From contig CAWCUU010000002.1 of NCBI GenBank assembly GCA_963798855.1, positions 744,001 to 808,000 of the forward strand: 64,000 nt of DNA, written 5' to 3'. Made by a program: the position numbers and the translations under genes. The notes beneath the pieces were generated by a model, which made no database searches, was not told where the DNA came from, and saw nothing but the letters and a program-made list of their open reading frames with translations. The stretch comes from CAWCUU01 sp963798855 (GTDB lineage: Bacteria; Gemmatimonadota; Gemmatimonadetes; Longimicrobiales; RSA9). Positions 8,767 to 17,550 of the stretch are shown here, one piece after another; within the stretch, counting starts at the first letter, position 1; each line of letters begins with the position of its first letter.

Positions 8767-11700
8767 GTGATTGTCCGCCGGCCGCATTGCTACCGAATCC
8801 AGAGACCCAGCGCGCCCCGTCTCACTGCCCAGATGCCAGGAAGCAGAACGAGAAGCCTCGTGGACGACCCGGATACAATGCAACAGGCCGTCGCAGCCGC
8901 GGACGCGCTGTTCCATCAGCCGAAATCTACGCCCCCCTTCGAGCCGTCGTCGCCGCTCGAGGCGAAGGCGGCGGTGGAACGCTTCGCTCACCTATTCGCG
9001 AATGCACCCGGCGTGTTCAAGGCGGCTCTCGACGGGGCCCGCGAGGGCGCGGAGACCCTGTCGCACGATCGGCTGCAGGGCATCTCAGAGCTGGTCCAAA
9101 ACGCCGATGACGCCGGAGCCACGCGGGTGCTCGTCGCCTTGAACGACGACTACCTGACTGTCACCCACGACGGCCGCCTGGCGAACCTGAAGGATGTCCT
9201 GGCGCTGGCGACCCCCTGGCTCACGACCAAGCGAGACGACGCCTTGGCGACGGGGCGGTTCGGCATCGGCCTCATGACGCTCCGCTCGATCTCGCACACG
9301 CTTGAGGTCTATTCCGGGCCGTACGCAATGCAGCTCGGAGCGCCGACGTTGTCCTGGATCGGTTCCACGCCGGCTGAAACTTCGTCCGGTGTTGCCCGGA
9401 GCACGGTCTTGCGCCTGCCCCTGAGCGCCGGAGCGCTCGATAGGAGCGAGTTGGAGGAATGGTTCGAGCGGTGGGACGACACCGCCCTCCTCTTCTGCTC
9501 GAACGTGTGCGCCGTGGACATCGCGATCGCCGGAGAGGAAGTCCGGTCTCTCCACCTTGAGTGGGAGGACATCGCAGACGACCGAGCGGATGCGGGGCCA
9601 CCACGCACGCGCCGCCGCCGCGCGCGCTCGCGCGACGGGCGCAGTTGGATCCTGCACATGGCGGAGTTCAAGTCGCCGGAAGGCGTAGCGCGCCTCGGCA
9701 AGGTCACTGGCGGCAAGACCCGCCTGAGTGTCGCGCTTCCGGCCAAAGGCCCGGAGGGCGGCTACATCTATGCGGGGCTCCCGCTCGCACGGACGCACCT
9801 CCCCTTCCGGGTCAACGCGCAGTTCGATCCGACCACCGACCGACAGGATCTCGCGTCGACGAAGTGGAACCGCGCGCTCTACCCGCTGATCTGTGCCCTG
9901 TGGAAATCCGCAATGTTGGAGCTGTTCGAAGCCGACCCTGTGGCGGGCTGGCTTTCGGTCCCGCTGCCCCTGGCGGATGGCGTGGCGTCCGACGGTCAGG
10001 TGGGGCGGCTCGAGCGTGAGCTACTCGACGCTGCACGCAATGAACTGTCGAGGGAGGTCCGCCTCACTATACGCGGCGAATCTCGACCTCTCAGCGAGGT
10101 CGCCGCCGAGGTCCCGGCGCTGACCGGCGTCCTTACGGAGCAAGAGATCGCCAGTCTGGCTTCGGTGGCGGCATCTCTCCCCCGGGATGCGCGCGATCCG
10201 CAGGAGCGCTGGCGCGCGGTGCTGGAAGATTGGCGCTCCCCGGCCTCGCTGCCGCCGCTGGTGGACGTGCCGGCCGCCCTGCCCCTGCTCAGCGACCCGT
10301 CCCGTTCGCCGGCCGCGACCATAGCGCTCGTCGCAGCAGGACTCGAGGCCGAGCTCGAAGACGAGTTGTCGGAGTTGCCGGTGGTCGTCTTGGAGGACGG
10401 GCGCCGCATCGCCAGGCCCGCCGAGGGCGATCCTGTGCTCCTCGTTTCCGGAAGGCCCGCGGGGCTGGCCGACCGGCTCGGCCTGGCGTGCCGGCTCCAC
10501 CCGGCCCACCTCGAAGCGACCACACCCGCCGCCGCGGTCCTGGGGTGGTTGGATGAGTGCGGGGCGGTATGCCGAGACCCAGGGGCCATGGCGGTCCTCG
10601 AGAGGTTGGCCATGGTTGGGCAGAGCGGAAACGCGCTCGAGACCGCCCTCACGGACGACCAAGTGTCCGCGCTACGAGAGGCGTTCGAGAACCTCGACCC
10701 GGACGATTGGGGCCGGTTCTCCGACGGCGTCGGCCTCGCAGTCCGCTTCCGCGCCCACGCCTACGACGAGTCCGGAAAGCGCCAGGAGCTGGAGGCCCTC
10801 GCGGCGGAGGCTTACCTGCCGAAGCAGATCGACAAGGAGAAGCAGTCTTTCGCGGCCGCGGCGGGCCGTGCGCCGGGGCTGGTCTGGCTGGACGGCAGCT
10901 ATGCTAAGATCCTGCGGTCCCGGAAGGGGCGTAAGGGCCTGGGCGCGTTACGGTTTCTGCGCCTGCTCGGAGCCGAGACGGCGCCGCGGCTTCGCCCCCA
11001 TGTGGATCTCGAACGGCGCTACGTGAACGAACGGAAGCGCGGCCTCCCCGCGTTCGTCCGCAACGGCCCGGTCGCCAGGGCGACGGCGCTGCATGCAATC
11101 GGTTCGTCGTATACGCTCGAGGACAAGGAGAGCCCCGACCTCGTATCTGTGCTGCAATCGATCGGTCGTGAGCGACGCGCCACCCGGCGCCGTGCGCGCG
11201 CCGCAGCACTTCTCGCGGCGTTGGGCCGCGCGTGGGATCGTTTGGAAGAAGACGCGACGGCCGAGGCGGCGGACGACAACTACGGGTGGGTCCCGAAGGG
11301 CGAAGTGCGGGCCTTCTGGCTATGGCAGGCTTCGTCGATTGCATGGCTCGACGGCGCCGACAGGCTCCCGCATCCGCCGGCCACCCTCAGGCGGCGCACA
11401 CCAGGCACGATCGCCGTCCACGGCCCCGAGGCTCCGGGTTATCTGCATCCCGAACTACACGATCACCGGGTCGACATCCTGAGCTCGGTCGGCGTGGCCG
11501 GAGATCCCGACACGGGAACTCTGGCGCGTCGCCTCCGTGGCCTCCGGGATGAAGAGCCAATGGACGACGGTACCAGGGCGCATGCGGCGGCGCTGTACCG
11601 CACCTTGGACGGCCGGTTGAGGGACTCGACTCACCTGCAAGGCGACCTTGCGCCCATGCAGATCCGGGCCGAATTCGCCGAGGGCAGTGGGCTGGTGCTG

Positions 11701-13305
11701 ACGAACGTCGGATGGCGGAGCCCCGGAGACGTTCTGCTCGGCAATCCGGTGTTCGGCGAGCGCCGCGCATTCGCACCGGTGCGACAAGAAGCGGCTAAGC
11801 TGTGGGACACGCTGAAGGTCAGGCGTCCGACCGTCAGCGACTATCTCGACGTGTTGGCGGAGGTGGCCCGCGGCCGCCAGGCCCCCGAAGGTGAGGACCT
11901 GGCGATCATGATCGAATGCCTACGATTCTTGGCGCAAACGGCAAAGACGGCGGCTCTGCCGGATCGAACCCGACGGCTCGCGGTCTGGACCACCCAGGGG
12001 TGGGTTCGGAAGCGACCGGTCTACGCCGTCGAGGATCTCCCGCTGGCGGACGGATTGGCCGATCGGATCCCTGTGTGGTTGCCGGGTGGAGAGGTGTCGC
12101 AGTTCAAGTCTCTACTCGAGCCGTTCCGGCTCAACTGGGTCTCCACGGGCACCGCCGAAGTCGTCGGGGCTCGGCCTGCGGTACTCGACGAGGCAGCGAC
12201 TAGCCTCTTCCGCGAAGCCGCGAGCCATTTGAAGGAGGATCTCGTTCGGAACGAGCCGGCCCTGGCATACAGGATGGCGAATTCCTGGGATCGTCTGTCC
12301 AGCTTGGACGTCCAGCTCGATCCTGTATTGCAGGTGCGGGTGATAGGCGTCGGCGGCGAAGGAGGCGAGGTCGTCGACGTCTCCGCGTGGGCGGACCTCG
12401 AAGGTGGCCGTCTCCTGCTGCGGGAATCCACCGGCCTGACCGCGGTCGACGCCGGCGGCAGGGCTATCGCAAGCCTGTTCGGCTCTGAACCCAGGCGGGT
12501 GGCACACGCATGGCTGGCGGCGTGCGCCCTCGCGGGCGCCGGCCGAAAGGCGGTCGAGATCCGCTTGGCGCAGGAGCGCGCGGCCGCGCAGGACAAGGTC
12601 ATCGACGAAGAGTTGGGGCGTCTGGCCGCGCATATCGCTCAGAAGCAGGCCGCCGCGAAATCCGCGGCCGAGGACGGACGCCCGTCGAAGTCACAGAAAG
12701 GGCCCGGCGGGACCGCACCCCCTGCGCCGTCTCCGCGCCCAGGTTTGATCGATCCGGGGCGGTACGACCTCAAGCGGCATGACCGCCGCGACCCAGGTGG
12801 GGCCAAGCCAGGTCCGGCCGCAGCTAGGCCATCAACCAAACGCTCCCCGCCGAAGCCGCTCCCGACGCGCGCGAGTCCGGCCCGATCGGTGACGCCTCCG
12901 CCCGCGCACACCCAAATCGACAAGGAGGCGGTCGGACTCGCGCTGCTGAGGAAAGTGCTCGCGGCGGATGACAACGAGATCAAGGACATCCGGGGAGCTC
13001 GCGGGGCCGGTGCGGACGCCGTGGATCTGGAGGGCCGCCCCTACGAGTTGAAGGTGTATTCGGGAGCGGAGCCGGACGAGGTCACGCTGGAGGGATCGCA
13101 GATCGAACGTGCCGCCACGACGCCCGGTTTCTTCCTCGTCGTCGTGTCTAACCTGGAAGGCCAGAACCCGGAGCCGAGGGTGCGCATCGTCCTCGACCCG
13201 CTCGCTCAACTCAAGCCGTCGGAACGCACGTCGATGCCGTTCTCGGGGATTCGGTCGAGCCGTTCGCTTGTGTACGAGTTCTCAGAGCTTGCCGAGGAGG
13301 ACTGA
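8767..13305 (+). CDS. Giant sacsin/HSP90-like ATPase with C-terminal DUF3883-type nuclease-like domain
   Basis: The protein (up to 1512 residues) starts with a GHKL ATPase of the sacsin/HSP90 type: N box ISELVQNADDAGA near residue 106-117, a THDGRL segment near 133-138, and GRFGIGLMTLRS near 163-173. A very long, domain-poor helical and beta middle follows, then a Pro/Lys-rich flexible linker (about 1295-1380). The C-terminal domain matches the DUF3883/NO VEIN-C type: GADAVDLEGRPYELKVY carries a D...ExK pattern of the PD-(D/E)xK nuclease fold. Such fusions are typical of defence islands, where the ATPase presumably gates DNA cleavage, but I cannot match it to a named system. The first start is GTG 8767. 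ATG 8833 or 8878 are alternatives and none has a strong ribosome site. A fragment of a second copy lies at 21790-22000. Confidence 0.82.
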   Translation: MIVRRPHCYRIQRPSAPRLTAQMPGSRTRSLVDDPDTMQQAVAAADALFHQPKSTPPFEPSSPLEAKAAVERFAHLFANAPGVFKAALDGAREGAETLSHDRLQGISELVQNADDAGATRVLVALNDDYLTVTHDGRLANLKDVLALATPWLTTKRDDALATGRFGIGLMTLRSISHTLEVYSGPYAMQLGAPTLSWIGSTPAETSSGVARSTVLRLPLSAGALDRSELEEWFERWDDTALLFCSNVCAVDIAIAGEEVRSLHLEWEDIADDRADAGPPRTRRRRARSRDGRSWILHMAEFKSPEGVARLGKVTGGKTRLSVALPAKGPEGGYIYAGLPLARTHLPFRVNAQFDPTTDRQDLASTKWNRALYPLICALWKSAMLELFEADPVAGWLSVPLPLADGVASDGQVGRLERELLDAARNELSREVRLTIRGESRPLSEVAAEVPALTGVLTEQEIASLASVAASLPRDARDPQERWRAVLEDWRSPASLPPLVDVPAALPLLSDPSRSPAATIALVAAGLEAELEDELSELPVVVLEDGRRIARPAEGDPVLLVSGRPAGLADRLGLACRLHPAHLEATTPAAAVLGWLDECGAVCRDPGAMAVLERLAMVGQSGNALETALTDDQVSALREAFENLDPDDWGRFSDGVGLAVRFRAHAYDESGKRQELEALAAEAYLPKQIDKEKQSFAAAAGRAPGLVWLDGSYAKILRSRKGRKGLGALRFLRLLGAETAPRLRPHVDLERRYVNERKRGLPAFVRNGPVARATALHAIGSSYTLEDKESPDLVSVLQSIGRERRATRRRARAAALLAALGRAWDRLEEDATAEAADDNYGWVPKGEVRAFWLWQASSIAWLDGADRLPHPPATLRRRTPGTIAVHGPEAPGYLHPELHDHRVDILSSVGVAGDPDTGTLARRLRGLRDEEPMDDGTRAHAAALYRTLDGRLRDSTHLQGDLAPMQIRAEFAEGSGLVLTNVGWRSPGDVLLGNPVFGERRAFAPVRQEAAKLWDTLKVRRPTVSDYLDVLAEVARGRQAPEGEDLAIMIECLRFLAQTAKTAALPDRTRRLAVWTTQGWVRKRPVYAVEDLPLADGLADRIPVWLPGGEVSQFKSLLEPFRLNWVSTGTAEVVGARPAVLDEAATSLFREAASHLKEDLVRNEPALAYRMANSWDRLSSLDVQLDPVLQVRVIGVGGEGGEVVDVSAWADLEGGRLLLRESTGLTAVDAGGRAIASLFGSEPRRVAHAWLAACALAGAGRKAVEIRLAQERAAAQDKVIDEELGRLAAHIAQKQAAAKSAAEDGRPSKSQKGPGGTAPPAPSPRPGLIDPGRYDLKRHDRRDPGGAKPGPAAARPSTKRSPPKPLPTRASPARSVTPPPAHTQIDKEAVGLALLRKVLAADDNEIKDIRGARGAGADAVDLEGRPYELKVYSGAEPDEVTLEGSQIERAATTPGFFLVVVSNLEGQNPEPRVRIVLDPLAQLKPSERTSMPFSGIRSSRSLVYEFSELAEED

Positions 13306-13315
13306 CCGGCGGCCG

Positions 13316-14542
13316 TCACTTCCTCGGCCCCCGCCTGACGGACTTGCGGTTCCCGTAGATCTTGGCCGCGGCGGTGCGGGCGGCGTGGTCGCTCGTGAAG
13401 TGGTCGTAGTAGTTCTGCGTCGTGCTCACCCGCTTGTGCCCGAGGGACTTCGAGGGCTCGTCCATGCTGCCGCCGCGCTGCAGGAAGTGAAAGGCGTAGG
13501 TGTGCCGGAACTTATGCGCGGCTTCGCCGTCCTCCTTCACGCCGGCCCGTTCCAGGACCTCCACGAGGTGATCGTGTAGCTTGCGGGCTCGGAACGGCTT
13601 CCCGTCGGGCCGCAGGAACAGCCGCCCGCACTCGGTCGGGTCGTACATCTCCCACCATTCCGGAAGCACCACCGCCGTTCGGGGCTCCTTCCCCTTCGTC
13701 TGCTTCTTTTCGCCCGTGCGGCGGGACACTTGGAAGACGATCCGGACCGTCTTCTCCTCCTCGTCGAACCTGACGATGGAGGCCGCCGCGGCCTCCATCA
13801 ATCTGGCTCCCGTAGAGTACAAGAAGTCCACCAGCTTCCGGCGACTAAGCCCGTCCTCCCTCCTCTCGAGATCGATCGCCTCAGCAGCCGCCCTGATGGA
13901 CTCCATCTGCGGGTCCGACCAAGGCTGCACGTCCTCTTTGGCCGGAGGCGGCAACTTGACGGCGCGCGCGGGGTTCTCTGCCACCTCGAGGAAGTCGAAG
14001 AACATCTTGAGGTGGCTCACCGTGTTGTCCACCGAGCGGACGGCGTATCCCTCCGTCAGGAAGCCGTCGCAGAGCTCCTGGATCTGACGCGCCGTGATCG
14101 TAGCGGGGTCGGCGCGCTCGCCCACCTTCTCGGCGAGGTGCGACAGCGCCGTCGAGCTGCCGGAGGCGGTCGATTCCTCGAACTGGGCTTTCCTGTGCGT
14201 CAGGAAGGCCTCGCTGGCCAGCTTGAGCGTCCGGTAGACCCCGGTGGCCTTCTGGTGATCAGCGTCCCGCTTCTGCAGGTAGTGCTCGTCGTACTTCGCC
14301 GCCCACCTCGTGGCGGTCTTTTCGCAGGTGGTGGTAGCGCCGGTCTGCCCGCTCGGCCATCCCGGGCTCGACGGGTCCCGAAGGGCGGGACGGCCGTGGC
14401 CTAGCCAACGGAGATCCACGTAGTAGGTCTCTCCGCCGGCCTTCCGGAAGATGCGAGAGCCGAGGCTCTCCGGATCGTGCGAGCGTTGCTTCCCCACCGT
14501 CGGGGCTCCCTTCCTACCTCTGGGCCTTCTTGCGCGGGCCAC
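13316..14542 (-). CDS. Tyrosine recombinase (phage-type integrase)
   Basis: The 408-residue protein has a SAM-like core-binding domain (about 110-205) followed by the catalytic domain with Arg in STGARLMEAAA, a Lys-rich beta-hairpin (RTGEKKQTKGKEPRT), HKFRHTYAFHFLQ, LGHKRVSTTQNYYDH with the nucleophilic Tyr, and a basic tail ending SVRRGPRK. It is the only integrase in the island, and thiC 3'-end copies flank that island, so it is the natural candidate for integration there. It lies tail-to-tail with the ATPase gene, 10 bases apart, and its start overlaps the end of the excisionase-like gene by 29 bases, implying coupled expression. All catalytic residues appear present. Confidence 0.93.
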   Translation of the reverse strand: MARARRPRGRKGAPTVGKQRSHDPESLGSRIFRKAGGETYYVDLRWLGHGRPALRDPSSPGWPSGQTGATTTCEKTATRWAAKYDEHYLQKRDADHQKATGVYRTLKLASEAFLTHRKAQFEESTASGSSTALSHLAEKVGERADPATITARQIQELCDGFLTEGYAVRSVDNTVSHLKMFFDFLEVAENPARAVKLPPPAKEDVQPWSDPQMESIRAAAEAIDLERREDGLSRRKLVDFLYSTGARLMEAAAASIVRFDEEEKTVRIVFQVSRRTGEKKQTKGKEPRTAVVLPEWWEMYDPTECGRLFLRPDGKPFRARKLHDHLVEVLERAGVKEDGEAAHKFRHTYAFHFLQRGGSMDEPSKSLGHKRVSTTQNYYDHFTSDHAARTAAAKIYGNRKSVRRGPRK

Positions 14543-14933
14543 GGCGGACGCTCCTGGGCTTGTCGGTCGTCGTCGTCGGACGCCGACTGTCTACCTGTCG
14601 CCCAGGCGCGACCGAGAATCCCGTGGAGGGGTAGCTCGTCTCAGCGCTGCGGCGGAGCTTGTCCATGTGCGCCCGGCACGAGTTGCGAGGCAGGCGCCAA
14701 TCGCCGTTCTCCTCCTGCCACGCGCCCTCCACGTCCTGCGCCTTGGCCCACTCGCGCCAGCGGCGCGAGGTCCCGCCGTAAAGCCTTGCAGCCTGGGCCG
14801 TTGACAGGATTTCCGGGCCCCCATTCGCCATCTGCCAAGCGGCAGCGAGCACTCCCACCGGGAGGGTGACGGTCACGGGATCCGTTTCCCGCAGCCAAGG
14901 AAGCACCTTCGTGAATTCGTCCAAGCTCATCAT
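14514..14933 (-). CDS. Excisionase-like winged-helix DNA-binding protein
   Basis: The 139-residue protein precedes and overlaps the integrase gene. Residues 40-95 form an excisionase/MerR-like unit: ILSTAQAARLYGGTSRRWREW followed by GAWQEENGDWRLPRNSC, the helix-turn-helix-wing arrangement of Xis proteins that choose between integration and excision. The C-terminal tail is Thr- and Arg-rich and contains SVRRGPRK, the same eight residues that end the integrase, encoded by different synonymous codons. Position, size and motif support a recombination directionality factor. No experimental relative is known to me. Confidence 0.7.
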   Translation of the reverse strand: MMSLDEFTKVLPWLRETDPVTVTLPVGVLAAAWQMANGGPEILSTAQAARLYGGTSRRWREWAKAQDVEGAWQEENGDWRLPRNSCRAHMDKLRRSAETSYPSTGFSVAPGRQVDSRRPTTTTDKPRSVRRGPRKKAQR

Positions 14934-14942
14934 CGCGCACCC

Positions 14943-15104
14943 TCATCGGTGACCGGCCCGTTCTGCCGCCAGCTTCTGCTCCACCACTACCCGGTCAATG
15001 AGGTCGTCTCCAAACGGCCGCTCATCACCTGGCCACAGGGTGTCGGACTTCAGGTGGCGTTGAGAACCCCCTGGCAGATCTAGCTGGGAGCCGGCAACGC
15101 TCAC
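14943..15104 (-). CDS. Possible small protein upstream of the excisionase-like gene
   Basis: A 53-codon frame from a GTG at 15104 ends 9 bases before the excisionase-like start. The inferred C-terminal part (SDTLWPGDERPFGDDLIDRV, then VEQKLAAERAGH) has the charge pattern of a real protein and suits the operon direction. The GTG start has no ribosome site, so it could be the end of a truncated longer gene. No family is recognised. Confidence 0.35.
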   Translation of the reverse strand: MSVAGSQLDLPGGSQRHLKSDTLWPGDERPFGDDLIDRVVVEQKLAAERAGHR

Positions 15105-15326
15105 TCGCTGGAGTGGGGGCGAAGCCCGGGGTGCTCTTCAGGAAGGGGCCGGGCGTGCACGGAGGCTTACGACGTTTTGGGCGGAATCCGCGGCGGCTGA
15201 GAACTACTGGTCGAAGGGACGGCGGGAGGCGCGCTCAGCGAATGGGGCGGGTTCCGCTGCTCCTGGTCAGCTTGTCCGAATCAGGTGGCAGAGAGCCAAG
15301 CAGGGAATTCCTAACTCGGCCATGGC
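15105..15326. other. Spacer upstream of the recombination genes
   Basis: About 220 bases with stops in all frames at short intervals and no recognisable gene. It contains no clear repeat or promoter. It could include a cis-acting site for the integrase operon, but nothing specific is visible. Confidence 0.3.
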
Positions 15327-15596
15327 TCAGCCTTGGCAGGCGGCAAAGTAGCCAGGCGCGAGCGACGATCGACGACCTGCCGGAATGTCCACCACCGATT
15401 CGCACGCCACCGCGGCCAGCCGTATGCGCGGCGCCCCGCCGCGGTTCGAGAATGCCCGCTTCAGGGCCCTCTCGGTCGTCCTCAGCCGTGCCGCGGCCTC
15501 GGGAAGGGTCAGCCAATCCGGATCTCCGGCGGTCGCCGCGGGGCGCAGGTACTCCAGTGCACGGCGGCACACGGCCTCCTGCTTCGCATTGGGCAC
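15327..15596 (-). CDS. Small HTH protein, excisionase/AlpA-like
   Basis: The 89-residue product begins MPNAKQEAVCRRALEYLRP and contains a helix-turn-helix of the excisionase type: WLTLPEAAARLRTTERALKRAF (residues about 28-49) followed by a short basic segment APRIRLAAVACESVVDIPAG that could be the wing. It would be a second small DNA-binding protein in the same direction as the integrase operon. Possibly it regulates the operon or serves as an alternative directionality factor. The family is inferred from pattern only. Confidence 0.55.
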   Translation of the reverse strand: MPNAKQEAVCRRALEYLRPAATAGDPDWLTLPEAAARLRTTERALKRAFSNRGGAPRIRLAAVACESVVDIPAGRRSSLAPGYFAACQG

Positions 15597-15598
15597 CG

Positions 15599-15770
15599 CT
15601 AGCCGCTACTCCGGGGGCAGAGGAGGGGGTTTGTACAAGGTTCGATTCGTCTCTCAATCACCTGGTCGGCGAGTGCCTGCTGGGTGCGGCGGAGCCGGGC
15701 CTGCAGGAGGTCGAGGGTATCGGTAGGGGTAGGGCTGACATCTCGATCGGATCGCCCGGAGAGCGCATAG
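15599..15770 (-). pseudogene. Remnant of a coiled-coil gene, paralogue of the gene at 17475-17933
   Basis: The minus strand encodes LLQARLRRTQQALADQVIERR, closely matching ILEARLRRTQEALADQLISRR at the N terminus of the coiled-coil protein encoded at 17475-17933. The match covers about 28 residues and then dissolves into a short unrelated tail with a stop. No in-frame start with a ribosome site is visible. It appears to be the truncated coiled-coil member of a second copy of the basic-protein/coiled-coil module. Confidence 0.6.
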
Positions 15771-15901
15771 GAGGCGGAGTGCAGGTTTGGGTGGGGCCGG
15801 TGCCGGTGATTCCGGCTTCTCCTAGCGATCGAGCCGGCGTTAGTGGCCGGCCGCAGCCCCCGGACGATCTTCCTTCCTCGTGTTCTTGGGCTACCCCCGT
15901 T

Positions 15902-16096
15902 ATGATCAGCCGCATGGAACTCGACGCCTGGATCGAGCAGATCACCGAGGCCTTCCGAGAGCGGCTCGTCGCGATACTGGAGTCCTACCGCGTCGCCGGC
16001 TTGGACCCTCTCGAGATCCTCGGCCCGCCAGAAGAACTCGGCGAGAGGGCGGCACTGGCCGCCTGGCCCGGTCCCCCTGAAGCTGACTCCCCGTAG
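15902..16096 (+). CDS. Small acidic helical protein, unknown
   Basis: The 64-residue product starts MISRMELDAWIEQITEAF (a second Met at residue 5 is possible) and continues through LVAILESYRVAGLDPLEILG to an Ala/Pro-rich end. It is predicted helical and negatively charged. It runs on the plus strand, convergent with the small basic gene at 16101. The opposite strand is also open here but reads as low-complexity, so the plus-strand frame is the better candidate. No family is recognised; an interaction with the adjacent basic protein is an untested idea. Confidence 0.42.
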   Translation: MISRMELDAWIEQITEAFRERLVAILESYRVAGLDPLEILGPPEELGERAALAAWPGPPEADSP

Positions 16097-16100
16097 GACC

Positions 16101-16352
16101 TCACGCCGGCGGCGTGTCTGCCGCCCGGACATCCCCGGGGCCGTGCAGCGCCTCAATGTTGGAGAGTGCACGCCTGAGCGCGTCGCGCGCACGCTGAACT
16201 CCCGCCGGCGGCGTGCTGATGCCGACCTTCACCGTCAGCTGGAATCCCTTCCGGCGCTTCCGATGCTTCACCGCGTATCGCGGGCGGCCCCGCATCGCGG
16301 GCTGCCGTAGCCCTGCAGTCGCCTTCTTCGCCTCCGGCGGTCCGCCCATCAT
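16101..16352 (-). CDS. Small basic protein, paralogue of 18050-18253
   Basis: The 83-residue product has a strongly basic N-terminal half (PAMRGRPRYAVKHRKRRKGF) followed by a beta-strand-like LTVKVGIS and a helix QRARDALRRALSNIEAL. The protein encoded at 18050-18253 has the same order: GRP, a basic stretch, GYDITVRI, then EEARDAALRQALEDLDAI. The two share about a third of their residues in register, so this is a duplicated gene. Size and charge suggest nucleic-acid binding, but no known fold is recognised. It belongs to the second, partly decayed copy of the module. Confidence 0.6.
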   Translation of the reverse strand: MMGGPPEAKKATAGLRQPAMRGRPRYAVKHRKRRKGFQLTVKVGISTPPAGVQRARDALRRALSNIEALHGPGDVRAADTPPA

Positions 16353-16556
16353 CGCCTACCAGCGCTGCATGCCCCGCATGCGCGGCCCAGTCGCTCTCCT
16401 TCCTGCTTCCCTGACCGTGCTCGGCAACAGCCGCCGCGAGACGCTCGAGCGGGGTCCAGCGCGCGGGGGTTCACATCGCCACCCTACCCGGCGCCGGGGG
16501 TCCCGACCAAATCGGTCCAGTCCGCGGGCAAGAATTCCCTTGCCGCAGAGCTGATT

Positions 16557-17550
16557 TCACTCCCGCCAGACACCTCGGGGGGCCGGGGGAAGGGAGAGGT
16601 CGTCAACGGCCAGGACATGGGTCGTGAGAGGCGGGGCGGCCTCGTCGAGCAGTCGCGTGAGGGCGACGTCGCAGGCCTCGGTGATCCACCGTATGCCGGC
16701 GTTGGCGGCGCCCGGGTGTCGGACCGGACGTCACGGCTTCCGTGACGTGTCTGATGACCTGCGGAGTGACCTCAAGGCGAAGACCGAAGGACAGGAACCG
16801 GACCTGAAGCGCCCGGATGCCGTCGTTGATTGCCCGCACCGTCGCTTCGGGTGACGGCGGATCGATCCTGAGCGTGGTGAAGGCGGAGAGTCCCTGAGCC
16901 ACTTCGGGCAGCAGTCCCCAATCGGCTAGGTCCTCGGCGTGGGGCCGCGGCGGCAGCCCGGCAAAGGTGCCGGAGACGACGATCAGGGCCCGGCTGCCGT
17001 CCCAGGTGAAGCCCTTCCCCGACCCCAGGTCCACCGGGATGGGGGTTCCTTCCAGCAGCGGGAGGATGCTGGTCTGCTTCCCGGTGCGATATTCCGCAGT
17101 GGTCGTCGCCTTCGCGCCGTACGATCCCGGAAGCCGCAGCCGCTCGAGGTGATGGAGGTGGACGACGGCCCGCTCGCTGAGCGCGGCGACGGAAGCCAAG
17201 GGGAACGTCTGTGCGAGTCGTGCCTGGAGCCGCGCGAGATGCCACGGGAGATCGGCGCCCTCCCAGTTCGTTTCGGAGAGACCCCCCGCATCGACCTCAG
17301 CCGAGGGGAGATCCAGGAGTTGTACGAGAGAGCGGACGAGGGCGATCCCACTGACCACACCGTCGCCTTCGAGCAGCAGGCGAGCGCCGGTCCCGTCGAA
17401 GTGATCCACGGCGGCGAGGGCCAACCGACGCGCCGGAGAGCCGTCGAATCCGGCGCGTCGCAGCCCGTCCGCGATCAGGTCGTAGAGGGCCCGCCGGTCC
17501 GCGGGAGTGCGCGGTGCAAGCAGGTCCAGCATCCATGAGGGGTGCCGCAT
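16557..17550 (-). CDS. ClpX-like AAA+ protein with all catalytic motifs lost (pseudo-ATPase), one frame change near 16717
   Basis: The start at 17550 is supported by GGAGG five bases upstream. The sequence follows the ClpX/HslU AAA+ layout throughout: a LLLEGDGVVSGIALVRSL segment where GPTGSGKT should be, NWEGADLP at the pore-loop position, RAVVHLHHLERL where the Walker B VYIDEIDK should be, ILPLLEGTPIPVDLG (ClpX LLKMLEGT), ALIVVSGTFAGL (sensor 1) and WGLLPEVAQGLSAFTTL (ClpX FGLIPEFIGRLPVVATL, arginine finger absent). A one-base shift near 16717 recovers the C-terminal ClpX helix ANAGIRWITEACDVALTRLL and a stop at 16557. Walker A Lys, Walker B Asp/Glu, the Arg finger and the sensor-2 Arg are all replaced. 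It therefore probably cannot hydrolyse ATP and may act as a structural or adaptor subunit. Confidence 0.7.

Noticed and set aside
15599..16192. A 197-residue minus-strand protein covering the coiled-coil remnant
   Set aside because: Only the last 50 codons resemble a real protein; the rest is the reverse of the small plus-strand gene at 15902-16096.
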